This document shows, one piece after another, positions 39,309 through 47,794 of a stretch of 64,000 nt of DNA (positions are counted from its first letter, which is position 1; each line of letters opens with the position of its first letter). Location of the stretch: the NCBI RefSeq assembly GCF_019402665.1, contig NZ_VSST01000039.1, forward strand, positions 59,949-123,948, in the 5' to 3' direction. The stretch comes from Bradyrhizobium canariense (GTDB taxonomy: Bacteria > Pseudomonadota > Alphaproteobacteria > Rhizobiales > Xanthobacteraceae). The notes under the pieces are model-generated. The model did no database searches. It had not been told where the DNA came from and worked only from the letters and a program-made list of their open reading frames with translations. The translations under genes were made by a program, and so were the position numbers.

Positions 39309-39824
39309 ATGAGTGACGACGTGAAGGATGCTGGCCTCGTGGCCATGATCAGCAGCATCCTGGGAGGCAACAGGCGCGCCGCAGACAGTATTGTGCCGCC
39401 GCCGCTCATCGAGGTTCCGCCGCCGACAGCGCCGACGAACGGATTTGAGCTGGCCGAGCCGCCCGCCGCCGATACGCCGCCGGCCAAGGCCGAGAACAAC
39501 CCAGAGAACAATTCCGAGAACGCGCCCGGTGCGGCGGCGGCTGCCGCGAAGCCGGTCGAGCCGCCCGCGAAGATCGCGACGACGCCTGATGGCAAGCAGT
39601 TGCTGCCTGCTGAAGCGATCGCCGATCTCGTCCTGGGTGAGCTGCGCAAGCTGGAGAATTTTCCGGCGACCGGTGCCTCCGTCACGGTCTACGGTTACAG
39701 GCACTGGAATGCGATGATCACCTTCGCGCCGTTCTCGACCACATTCCGGGATGCCACGCGGTTCCGCCAGGCCATGCCGGACATCGTCTTCAAGCTGCGC
39801 CGTTTCGTCGAACTTGAGATATGA
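39309..39824 (+). CDS. Hypothetical protein with low-complexity middle
   Basis: 171 residues from an ATG after GGGGAG. An N-terminal helix (LVAMISSILGG), a Pro/Ala-rich linker (residues 28-85), and a structured C-terminal part (EAIADLVLGELRKLENFPAT) with alternating hydrophobics. Not recognised as a known family. Ends 40 bp before the GreA-like gene. Confidence 0.6.
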   Translation: MSDDVKDAGLVAMISSILGGNRRAADSIVPPPLIEVPPPTAPTNGFELAEPPAADTPPAKAENNPENNSENAPGAAAAAAKPVEPPAKIATTPDGKQLLPAEAIADLVLGELRKLENFPATGASVTVYGYRHWNAMITFAPFSTTFRDATRFRQAMPDIVFKLRRFVELEI

Positions 39825-39864
39825 TCCTGGCCATGAGCCCGAACAGTTCGACAGGAATTTCGAC

Positions 39865-40347
39865 TTGAGCGTTGCCTTTACCAAAGAAGAGAGCGCGGAA
39901 ACCGCCGCCGAGACGCTGTTGCCGGATCGGCCGATCTCGCCGCATCCAAACCTCGTGACGGAAGCAGGCTTGCAGGCGCTGCAAAGGCAGCTTCAGGACG
40001 CACGCGAAGCCTATGAAGCTGCGCAGGCGATCGAGGACGTCAACGAAAAGCGACGGCAATCGGCGGTGCCCTTGCGTGACGCCCGCTATCTCACCGAACG
40101 GCTGCGCACGGTGCAGGTCATTCCCGCCCCGGCCTCGACTGATGTCGTCGCCTTCGGCAGCACGGTGACCTTCAGCCGCGCCGATGGCCGCGTGCAAACC
40201 TATCGCATCGTCGGCGAGGACGAAGCCGATCCCAAGGCCGGCACGATCTCGTTCGTGGCGCCGGTGGCGAAGTCGCTGATGGGGAAGGCGGTCGGGGATG
40301 TCGTGGGATCGGGTGCGCAGGAGATCGAGATTTTGTCGATTGGGTAG
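39865..40347 (+). CDS. GreA/GreB-like transcription factor
   Basis: 160 residues from a TTG at 39865; no ATG suits. N-terminal helical hairpin (LVTEAGLQALQRQLQDAREA...RYLTERLRTVQVI) and C-terminal FKBP-like domain (GSTVTFSRADGRVQTYRIVG, SFVAPVAKSLMGKAVGD) as in GreA, which binds the RNA-polymerase secondary channel. The acidic tip residues of GreA are not obvious, so it may be a Rnk/Gfh-like modulator rather than a cleavage factor. Confidence 0.75.
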   Translation: MSVAFTKEESAETAAETLLPDRPISPHPNLVTEAGLQALQRQLQDAREAYEAAQAIEDVNEKRRQSAVPLRDARYLTERLRTVQVIPAPASTDVVAFGSTVTFSRADGRVQTYRIVGEDEADPKAGTISFVAPVAKSLMGKAVGDVVGSGAQEIEILSIG

Positions 40348-40401
40348 GGGGCGTTTATCGATGGTTTCCGCTGTGTCCGTGCAACCAAGCGCGATAGCTG
40401 G

Positions 40402-41079
40402 ATGAGGCGGTTTCTGTCGGGGGCGTTGCCGTTTTACGCGCTGGCCGGATTGGCCATGTGCATGTACCTCGTCCTGTACAAGACTGATCTGTTCGACTTG
40501 AACGCCGTCGTCCAGGATGCAGCCGGTTCGTCGTGGTTTCCGGTCTTCATATTCGTCTGCGTGCTACTCGAGTCGGTCTTCCCGTATTTTGGCTATTTTC
40601 CCGGAACCGCTCTTATCCTGATGTCCGTAGCGCTCAATCCGAAGCCCGCGGACGTCCCCGTCTTCATCGTGGCGTGGTTGGCCATCATCGCGGGCGCCGT
40701 CCTGAGTTACGGGCAGGCTCGCTTTTTCAGACCGCTGTTGCAGCGGGTGGCCTCAAAGGCGGCGCTGAACCGCTGTGAGTCCCTCCTCGACGCCTACGGC
40801 CCTTACGCGCGCATTGCCCTGTTCGTTCATCCCAACGCCTGCGCGATGTATTTCACGGCGCTCGGACTCCTCGGCCGCAACCTGACGCGAGAGCTCGCTT
40901 ATCTCGGCGTGGGGGCAGCAGCCTCCGTGGGCGTTCTGTTCGTCGTCGTGACCAGACTTGTGTCGTCCGTAGGCACCACCGACGACGGGGAATTGCAGCT
41001 GCTGCTGGCCGCAGCACTGGTTGCCATCGGAACCCTGGTCGGTCTCTACGCGGCTTGGCGGCCGGCGCGGACGGCTTGA
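40402..41079 (+). CDS. DedA/VTT-like membrane protein
   Basis: 225 residues with about five membrane helices. The segment VFPYFGYFPGTALILMSVAL resembles the re-entrant PGE-type loop of DedA (VTT domain) proteins, linked to lipid carrier or proton handling. The match is weaker than for core DedA members. Last backbone gene before the island. Confidence 0.6.
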   Translation: MRRFLSGALPFYALAGLAMCMYLVLYKTDLFDLNAVVQDAAGSSWFPVFIFVCVLLESVFPYFGYFPGTALILMSVALNPKPADVPVFIVAWLAIIAGAVLSYGQARFFRPLLQRVASKAALNRCESLLDAYGPYARIALFVHPNACAMYFTALGLLGRNLTRELAYLGVGAAASVGVLFVVVTRLVSSVGTTDDGELQLLLAAALVAIGTLVGLYAAWRPARTA

Positions 41080-41127
41080 AGCTCGAGGAGGCGTGCGCGT
41101 CAGCCGGCGCGGTCTCACCCCTTGCTC

Positions 41128-41207
41128 CGTCATTGCGAGCGCAGCGAAGCAATCCAGTCTGTCTCCGCGGAAAAACTCTGGATTGCTTCGCTACGCTCGC
41201 AATGACG
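41128..41207. repeat. Palindromic intergenic repeat, family A (copy 3)
   Basis: CGTCATTGCGAGCGCAGCGA and CTACGCTCGCAATGACG with AAGCAATCCAG/CTGGATTGCTT inside. Nearly the same sequence as 29901-29980. It is the last backbone repeat; I find no copy of families A-F beyond it in the island. Confidence 0.9.
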
Positions 41208-41479
41208 AGGGGAGATCATGCGCAAAACAAAGAGCTAGTGCCCGAAGGGCGATGGCCCAATACTCCCGCTCAGGCCACCGCGACGATGCCATCATGCGCC
41301 TGTTTTGCCCGACGAGTCAAATCCGATTTCGGAAAAATAGCATGGTTGTAACCCATTGATCCGACTGATGCCGGCTACTGTGCATGGGGTTGTTTTCGAC
41401 ATTTTGTGATTGAGACGGTCCCGACACGCCACTGTGTGTCGACGATAGGTCCACAATCAGCAGGGTTCAGGAAGGTGGA

Positions 41480-41524
41480 TGGTGGGCGCACAAGGGATCG
41501 AACCTTGGACCTCTCCCGTGTGAA
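41480..41524 (-). other. Attachment site: 3' half of tRNA-Val(CAC)
   Basis: The reverse strand reads anticodon loop TTCACAC, 3' anticodon stem GGGAG, a variable loop, T-arm (CCAAGGTTCGATCCCTTG), acceptor TGCGCCC and CCA. The loop TT-CAC-AC identifies tRNA-Val(CAC). 5' of the anticodon loop the sequence does not continue as a tRNA (no partner to GGGAG or to TGCGCCC). This is the expected scar of an integrase that recombines in the anticodon loop: displaced 3' half here, intact gene expected at the far island end. Confidence 0.82.
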
Positions 41525-41775
41525 CCACAATCCGTAGACCCGAGCTAACCAAATCCGGCCATAGTTAGAATGTAAAAACTCCTTTAATTGATGGGAGTTA
41601 TGGCCTCATGCGACCGTAGTAGCCCATAAGCGGCCTTGCTACATTTTGTATGCCCCCGTTGTGCCCGCCGTGGATTTTCCCCTTGGGCACAAAAACGAGG
41701 GAGGTCTGAGAGCCGGTTCTGTTCGAGGGCTGACTGCCCTTCTGGGGCACACCGGGCGCAGAGAGAGAAGGAATC

Positions 41776-43107
41776 ATGACGGAGCCGGCCAACCAGCTGA
41801 CACTCACCGATACGGTGATCCGCAACGCAACGCTGCCGCCGGGTAAGGCGCAGCATTATCTCCACGACGACAAGCTGCCCGGCCTCGCCTTACGCATGCG
41901 CGCCACCGGCGGCCGGACCTGGGTCTACCTCTTCACCAAGCCGGGGGTGAAGGGGACCCAGCGCAAGACCCTCGGCGCATGGCCCAAATATAATGAAAAG
42001 GCCGCGCGCAAGGCCGCCACCATCGCCGCAGGTGAGGTAGTCAAGGGCTTGGACCCGAACGACGCGAAGCGCGAGGCGAGGCGGCAACAGGCAGCCGAGA
42101 AACAGCGCACCACGCTCGCGACGCTCATTGTTGAAGATGGTCCCTACCAGACGTCCTTGACCGAACGTCAAGTCGTCAACTGGAGGCCGGCAATGTCGGC
42201 GCTCCGGCGCGGGCTGAAGGATCACGCCGAGAGCGGCGTGGGGGACCTGACGCGACGGCAGATTATGGCTGCGGTCGACAAGATCGCCAAGACCGGCAAG
42301 CGCGGCGCAGCCAAGGACTTGCGCAAGCACGTGCATACCTTCCTCGAATGGTGCGTGGGCGAAGGTTACGTCGAGCACAACGTGCTCGCTGGTTATCGCG
42401 CCCCCAAGGAAACCCGAGCGCAGAGAGTCGGGCGCCGAACAAAGGGCCGCGCGCTCACCGATGAGGAGATCATCAAGGTCTGGGATGCATCCGGCAAGCT
42501 CGGGGCTTTCGGTCTCCTGGCTCGCATGTGCCTGCTCGGTGGCCCGCGCCGCAGCGAGCCTACCATGATCGAGTGGCGAAAGCACATTATGGATGACCGG
42601 ATCACCTTCGATGCGGCCTGGACCAAGATGGGGCTGCACCACGATGCTCCGCGGACTCATCTGGTTGACGAGGTGCTCGCGGCCGCGAAACATTTCCAGC
42701 GGGCAACCTCCGACTATGTCTTCCCGTCACCAAAAACCGGCGGCCAGATGTCCGGCTTCACCAAGATGGTCAACCGACTGGTCAAGGAAGCGAGCGTCGC
42801 CAAGTTCACCATGCATGACTTAAGGCGCAGCTTGCGCACCATCATGTCACGCTGTGGCTACGACAACGAAATCCAGCGTCTATGTGTTGGGCAAAAGCCT
42901 AGTGGAATCGATCAGGTCTACAATCACGACGAACAGTGGATCATCCGCAAGATGGCCTTCGAAGCTGCCCACGACTACATTGCGGAGTTAGTCGGCGCGA
43001 AACGGGTCGGCAAAATCGTGCGCCTTCAGCGGACGAATCCACTTGACCCGATCAAGGCAGAGCTCCTCGGCCGTCTCCGTGAGCATTATGCTTCCGAGGC
43101 GCCTTAG
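41776..43107 (+). CDS. Tyrosine recombinase/integrase
   Basis: 443 residues. N-terminal arm-binding domain of the DUF4102 type (DKLPGLALRMRATGGRTWVY, RKTLGAWPKYNEKAARKAA), a core-binding domain, and the catalytic domain with R in GGPRRSEP, HDLRRSLR and the nucleophile Tyr in VYNHDEQWI. Such P4/CP4-type integrases target tRNA 3' halves, matching the tRNA-Val fragment 250 bp upstream. Its 3' end overlaps the excisionase-like gene by 56 bp, tail to tail. Confidence 0.93.
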   Translation: MTEPANQLTLTDTVIRNATLPPGKAQHYLHDDKLPGLALRMRATGGRTWVYLFTKPGVKGTQRKTLGAWPKYNEKAARKAATIAAGEVVKGLDPNDAKREARRQQAAEKQRTTLATLIVEDGPYQTSLTERQVVNWRPAMSALRRGLKDHAESGVGDLTRRQIMAAVDKIAKTGKRGAAKDLRKHVHTFLEWCVGEGYVEHNVLAGYRAPKETRAQRVGRRTKGRALTDEEIIKVWDASGKLGAFGLLARMCLLGGPRRSEPTMIEWRKHIMDDRITFDAAWTKMGLHHDAPRTHLVDEVLAAAKHFQRATSDYVFPSPKTGGQMSGFTKMVNRLVKEASVAKFTMHDLRRSLRTIMSRCGYDNEIQRLCVGQKPSGIDQVYNHDEQWIIRKMAFEAAHDYIAELVGAKRVGKIVRLQRTNPLDPIKAELLGRLREHYASEAP

Positions 43108-43411
43108 TGGTCTTTTCGCACTTGGCCAGATAGTCGCGCACCGCGTCGACACGATAGAGTGGCCGGCCATCGACGTAGCGCCATTTCAGCGGGTGGTTCG
43201 GATCGCGCCGCCACTGCTCCAGCGCGCCAGGCGTTCGCCGGATGACCGCGGCCGTCTCCAATGCCGTCAAATTGGAGCTACCGGGCAGCGTATCGATATC
43301 GAACGTCGCGGGCGGCGGCATGCCACGGTTTTTGCGTGACCGCTTCGTAGCGTGCAGCTTCTTGCCACCTTCCGGCACCCCTAATGCCTCGATCGGAGTC
43401 TTCCCGCCCAT
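43052..43411 (-). CDS. Excisionase/AlpA-like DNA-binding protein
   Basis: 119 residues. The segment SNLTALETAAVIRRTPGALE followed by WRRDPNHPLKWRYVDGRPLY and a final helix is the MerR-like winged-helix layout of phage excisionases and AlpA. Convergent and overlapping with the integrase gene, a common layout for directionality factors. Likely controls excision of the island. Confidence 0.75.
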   Translation of the reverse strand: MGGKTPIEALGVPEGGKKLHATKRSRKNRGMPPPATFDIDTLPGSSNLTALETAAVIRRTPGALEQWRRDPNHPLKWRYVDGRPLYRVDAVRDYLAKCEKTTKAPRKHNAHGDGRGALP

Positions 43412-43637
43412 GCCTGCGACCGAACCGTGACCCGCTGAGGCAATAGAAGCGCAAGCTTCTCCAGGAACAAAGAGATCTAGAGCTTAAGCATAGCTGCCGG
43501 GTAGCTGTGGCGTGCAAAAAGGACGAATTGCATCCATTTGCCGGTGATGGGGACTTGTAAGGGGCGTCGCGGGGCCGATCGGTACCTAAATGTCAGAGAG
43601 GCCTCGCATTAGGGGAGAGCTGCGCACAATCGATTTG

Positions 43638-43680
43638 ACAAGAAATGGCCCGCCGATGAGATCGGTGGGCCATTTCTTGT
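43638..43680. terminator. Long hairpin in the gap after the excisionase gene
   Basis: Arms of 20 nt (ACAAGAAATGGCCCGCCGAT and ATCGGTGGGCCATTTCTTGT) with a 3-nt loop and one G-T step. Lies in a gap of 392 bp (43412-43803) that otherwise shows nothing. The T-rich end of the right arm fits a bidirectional terminator; an untranslated RNA is also possible. Confidence 0.5.
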
Positions 43681-43803
43681 TGCTGATTCAAAATCGTCGT
43701 GGCCGCTTTCGGCGAACATGACAATTTGTTCCATGCTTGCTCTCGCTGTCCGCCAGATAGGGCTACCCCGCGCTGGCGCGAGCCGCGCACGATTCGATCG
43801 GCT

Positions 43804-43929
43804 TCAGGCGTTCGTCACATGGCCGGGAGATAGAGCAACCCTGATGTCGCGAGGGACCTCGTTTGATCCTTGCGGCAGTGACGCGATCGCAACGAGAAGA
43901 GCTGCGGCAAGCAAAAGCGTACGGGACAT
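43804..43929 (-). CDS. Candidate 41-residue exported peptide
   Basis: Short frame with a good site (AAAGGA 7 nt before ATG). Residues 1-20 are a signal-like segment (SRTLLLAAALLVAIASLPQ), followed by a polar tail EVPRDIRVALSPGHVTNA. It begins 20 bp after the stop of the 330-residue HTH protein on the same strand. Pairing of a cytosolic HTH/helical-repeat protein with a tiny secreted peptide recalls peptide-quorum cassettes. Coding status is unproven. Confidence 0.45.
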   Translation of the reverse strand: MSRTLLLAAALLVAIASLPQGSNEVPRDIRVALSPGHVTNA

Positions 43930-43949
43930 GATAGATCCTTTCTTTCTTA

Positions 43950-44939
43950 TCAGTAGCTGGACAGGTTGAGACTTACATCGTCGGGTAATGAACCGAACGG
44001 CACGCCGTTCAGATCGCGCTTCGCAGAGCTCCGCGTTTCCCGCTCCTCGCGTCGCTGGTTCTCGACCTGCTTTGCAAGGTTGAGCGAAGTCTCAAGGGCA
44101 GGAATTCGGCTCAGCGGAACTTCGTGACCGACAGGGTGATGTTCCGGGAGGTCGGAAGCCTTGATGTCAAGGCGCTCGGCCGCGTCGCACAGCAGATTGG
44201 CCGCGAGATCGTGCCGCTCGTTGACGGCGACACGCGAATCGCCGGTGACAAAGGACACGTAGATGACGAGTTTGACGAAATCGTCCTGCGCCAGGCTGTT
44301 CGTGACGTTCACCTTCATCTGGTGGTTCGCAAAGTACCAGTTGATCATCGAACGAACAAAAAGGACCTTGGATCCAAGGTCATTCGGCGAACCGAGAAAC
44401 GAGAAAGCCTGTTTGAAAGCTGCCGACGCCAGTTTGTAATTCTTGCGGTACAGCTCCAGCTGACCTTCGAGCGAGGCGAGCGCCGCCCTGTCGATGGCAC
44501 GTTCCTGACGCTTTGGCGGGGTCATCGGGGAGCGCGCCTCACGAAGTCGGTCCCGCAGCCGCGAGAGCCTGCTGTCGGCTTTCTCCTTAATCCTCTCGAG
44601 AGTGTCACTCAGCCGCTCGGGCAATTCTTCCTTCGTCCGGCGGGCGAAGTCCATCTCGGCGTGAGCCGTGCGAAGTTCGTATTCCGTCAATTGCGCATCG
44701 AGTGCGACGCCCAAGACACCGGGATACAGAAGCTCCAGAACAGCAGGGGCGAGGCCAGCGACATCGCCGGTGCCCTTACGGGCGCGGCTGACGGCAACCT
44801 CGGTGACGTTCAGGAAATCCGCAATCGCAACGCCTGAACTGTAGTTGAAACCGTGCCTGAGGATGTTCAGAAGGATGAGGTTGTCCACCGAGGCCGGGAT
44901 TTTGGGGGCGCCGGCATCAGGCGTTTTGGCTTTCGTCAT
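43950..44939 (-). CDS. HTH and helical-repeat protein of unknown family
   Basis: 329 residues from the ATG with GGAGG upstream. Residues 20-60 look like a HTH (GVAIADFLNVTEVAVSRARK). A charged helical stretch follows (RLSDTLERIKEKADSRLSRL), and after 150 more helices (LYRKNYKLASAAFKQAFSFL) without clear TPR spacing. C-terminus ends in a basic linker. No family match by eye. Candidate regulator working with the peptide encoded next. Confidence 0.6.
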   Translation of the reverse strand: MTKAKTPDAGAPKIPASVDNLILLNILRHGFNYSSGVAIADFLNVTEVAVSRARKGTGDVAGLAPAVLELLYPGVLGVALDAQLTEYELRTAHAEMDFARRTKEELPERLSDTLERIKEKADSRLSRLRDRLREARSPMTPPKRQERAIDRAALASLEGQLELYRKNYKLASAAFKQAFSFLGSPNDLGSKVLFVRSMINWYFANHQMKVNVTNSLAQDDFVKLVIYVSFVTGDSRVAVNERHDLAANLLCDAAERLDIKASDLPEHHPVGHEVPLSRIPALETSLNLAKQVENQRREERETRSSAKRDLNGVPFGSLPDDVSLNLSSY

Positions 44940-45120
44940 TGGTCTAATCACCTCCGTGAAGGGGTAGTTGACGATATGGTAGCCGCCCCGGCCGCCTCCA
45001 CTTTCAGAATGAAATATGGGTGAAACGTGGCTGCGACCTCTTGCCGCCGGGCGCGAAAAGCCCTGCCGGGCCTTGCGACCCGGCAGGGCGTACCAGTTAG
45101 AGGAGCCCGAACGGAGGTCG

Positions 45121-45543
45121 TTAGGCCGCTTTGCGCGCTCCGAAGCCCGCCAGCGCGGCGTCGGACATCACCGCTGTCGAAGCCGGCGCGTAGGCGTTCT
45201 GCGCGGGATCGAACACGAGCGTCACCGCCTCGCCAGCGATCACTACGTCGAGTTCGTAGAAGCCGGCAGTGACCCGATCGGAGATCGTGATCGACTGCAG
45301 CTTGTCCGTCGGAATGAACCCGCCGTAACCGTAGATGCCGTCGACCAGGAGGTAGGCAATGTCGACGAAGGGGCCGGTGTTGAAGAGGACGGCCAGCTTC
45401 GACGTATCGCCCTTCGTGGAGACCTCCAGGTACTGGGACGACAGCAAACCTGAGCGGACGGCGCCGATCGTGGTGTAGGGGAGGATCATTTCCTTCACAT
45501 CACGGAACGCCCTGAGTTCGGCGAGTAACCGGCCGAACTGCAT
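45121..45543 (-). CDS. Hypothetical protein
   Basis: 140 residues, soluble, mixed alpha/beta (LEVSTKGDTSKLAVLFNTGP, VDIAYLLVDGIYGYGGFIPT, VTAGFYELDVVIAG). No recognised motif. Codon use matches the window, so it is likely expressed. Lies between the HTH gene and the TatD/RT remnants on the same strand. Confidence 0.6.
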   Translation of the reverse strand: MQFGRLLAELRAFRDVKEMILPYTTIGAVRSGLLSSQYLEVSTKGDTSKLAVLFNTGPFVDIAYLLVDGIYGYGGFIPTDKLQSITISDRVTAGFYELDVVIAGEAVTLVFDPAQNAYAPASTAVMSDAALAGFGARKAA

Positions 45544-45621
45544 TACCGCTTCTATGCCATGTGGGATATTTGCATACCGCCAAGCTAAGCCGATCGATTG
45601 AGCGCGCCCAAGCTCGTTTGC

Positions 45622-46065
45622 CTACGGGCCCTGCTTCGCCCACTTGGCGACGATCGCATCAAACGGGCGTGGATAAGTCCATCTATTGATGAAGAACTTG
45701 CGTTCGTCTGCAGGAAACGATCGAGCGCAGAACAGGAAGGCGCGTCTTTGCCACGCATCCATGCCTTCGAAGTCTTCTTTGAATTCGCGAAGCCAATCAG
45801 TCGCGTTGCTTGTGCTGGCCGCCAACAAAATCTCTCGTTTGGCGAATGGATCGCTGCCCGCGTGCCGCTTTGCCAGTTCGGAGAAATGGTTGATCGATGA
45901 ATTTCGTGAGAAGAGGGAGAGGATCGACAATCTGAAGTATTCACTGTCCGTGATCGATGGCGTGTCAAGAAGTTCGATAAGCTTCGCTCCGACGGTCAGC
46001 CAGTCCTCACGCGAGATGTTTTGAACAGATGCAAGGTATGAACAGATGGCTTTCTCACGCAGAAA
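45622..46065 (-). pseudogene. C-terminal remnant, reverse-transcriptase-like
   Basis: About 147 codons open from a stop at 46066 with no ATG. The tail (DAWQRRAFLFCARSFPADER, then DAIVAKWAKQ) resembles the C-terminal region of the RT proteins in anti-phage systems (DRT/abortive-infection type), which follows the palm and thumb. No YADD-type core is present. Starts inside the end of the TatD remnant. Family call is tentative. Confidence 0.45.
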
Positions 46066-46348
46066 TCAGCTGATTGAGGTTGCCCTGGATTCGCGAGGCG
46101 AGCTCATCCTCTTCAAGGCCGAGCAGGCGCGCGAGCGATGCAAGCGTTTGCGCGACATCGAGCGGACGCATGTTTCCCACGTCACCCTTCACAAAGGGTC
46201 CATCGGTCTCCGTCAGCAGGCGGTCGTGCGGAAGATCCGCCACCAAAGCCACATGGCGGTCGTTCTTCAGCATCTCGATGTTGATGGAGAAGTAACAGCC
46301 AAGCTCGATCGCACGTTTGGCACTTAGAGCATTTGCAGAAAATCCTCC
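46055..46348 (-). pseudogene. Truncated TatD-family nuclease
   Basis: C-terminal about 97 codons of a TatD-like metal-dependent DNase: AKRAIELGCYFSINIEML, LLTETDGPFVKGD (with the metal-binding Glu and Asp) and TLASLARLLG before the final NLNQLI. The N-terminal two thirds are gone and the frame is blocked by TGA at 46349 just upstream. TatD genes occur in Qat and retron-like defence loci, so this is a relic of a former system. Confidence 0.65.
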
Positions 46349-46617
46349 TCACGGAAGACTTTGCGAATCACTTGTTGAGGACGAATCATAGTTGACTTAG
46401 CTAGTGCGCCGCCCGCGGATAGTTCAAACGGCGATCGAAGGCGGGCGTTCGAAGAGCTTCAAGAGCCCGTATCACTTGCGGCGCTGGTGGCCTTTGCAAA
46501 CATCCTTGCCATCGAGTGAGGTCACGTTCGGCGCGGAATCGGCAATGACCGGCGTAAGCGCGTACGCCTCGCGCATGAGTATCTGATGAGTGGCCGCCAG
46601 AGCCTCCAAACTGCAAT

Positions 46618-47615
46618 CTATTTGGCTCGTAGAGCAACGATCTTGTCGTCTTTAGGCTTTCCCGCAGCTAAGAACACATTGTCTCGCCACAGGGTGGCGC
46701 CGCTGCTTATCCCGTCTTTTGGACTCTGTTTGTAGTTGAACAGAGCGTTTTGGGCGTAAAGCTGATTATGAATATTGCTGATCAGCAGGCTGTTGATCCC
46801 TGCGACTGTGTCTCCGTCTGCGTCGATCAAGTTCTCTTCTCCTTCAAAGGTGCCGCGCAGGACCAACGTTGGAGAAAGCGGAAAAATCACTTCTGTACCC
46901 GGTACGCCAAATCCAGGCGACATATTTCCATGGTCTTGTCCGTCTGACCAGCGCAAGCAAACCGGGTGGTCGCTCGTGACGAAGCCGCCGGAACCGTCGC
47001 TCGCTAGGAGCATTTGCCAGCGCCGTCCTTGATGCAGTTGAACCAGATTGTCGTGAAACTGGAGCTCGACGAGAATATTGAAGTCTTGCGACACCTTGAA
47101 TCTGCCTGGTGTGCTTTTGACTATTTCCTTGAACTCCTCATAGTCTCCCTAACCGGCGTCCCCTCCGCTTTCATTGCAGCGGCGTATTCGTCATATCGGC
47201 CCCGCGTCTCCAATCCTGCGGCCAGCATTCGTTGACCGGCTTGATCTACTATTTCGCCTATCGCCGCTCGTTGCTTCGGATTTCGCAATGTGACCGCCGC
47301 AATGAGATTCATGACCGCGCTTCGATCTTGCTCAGTGGTGAGCGACTTTGCAGCTTTGACGCGTTCAAGAGCGGGCGCGACTATGCCCTCCATTTCGGAA
47401 AGCGCCTTCTCGACTGCAAACGGATCGATCCCTTTCACGTTGATCAGATTGAAATAGAGTTCGCCGCCAACCTTCTTTGTTGGCACCCGGAAGAACTTCC
47501 CCCGCGGCCGATCTACGACGTAGAGGTGGTCTTTCGCATCAATGAAGCTACGCAGATAATATTGAGGTACGTAGTGCTGAATTTTCGCCTCGGCCACTGT
47601 GCACAGTCCTCTCAT
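46618..47615 (-). pseudogene. DUF4238 protein, split by a frameshift
   Basis: N-terminal part (KIQHYVPQYYLRSFID, then LYVVDRPRGKFFRVP) ends at a TAG at 47121, while the next frame continues the family (DYEEFKEIVKSTPGRF, WQMLLASDGSGGFVTSDHPV) to 46618. DUF4238 proteins have exactly these two ends in one chain, so a one-base indel near 47125-47150 broke the gene. Functional loss is likely unless it is a sequencing error. Confidence 0.75.
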
Positions 47616-47794
47616 TTCGACGACGGGGCGGCATTCCCCACCTTTTGTCCTCCGAGCGCATCGTGTGCAATTTGGCGCGCGGACAGCGCAGCAACTTTCG
47701 CTTGGTATAGCCGTCGAATTGAAGGCATCGAGCGTCGAACGATCAACCAGGCTCGATGACAGTGACCTTGTGCTGTTGATAGCGGATCTAAGCG

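Noticed and set aside
41480..41560. A complete tRNA gene
   Set aside because: The 5' half does not pair with the acceptor TGCGCCC or the anticodon stem GGGAG.
45622..46348. An intact Qat or retron locus
   Set aside because: Only C-terminal pieces of TatD and an RT-like protein remain; no QueC-like or ATPase gene and no RT core.
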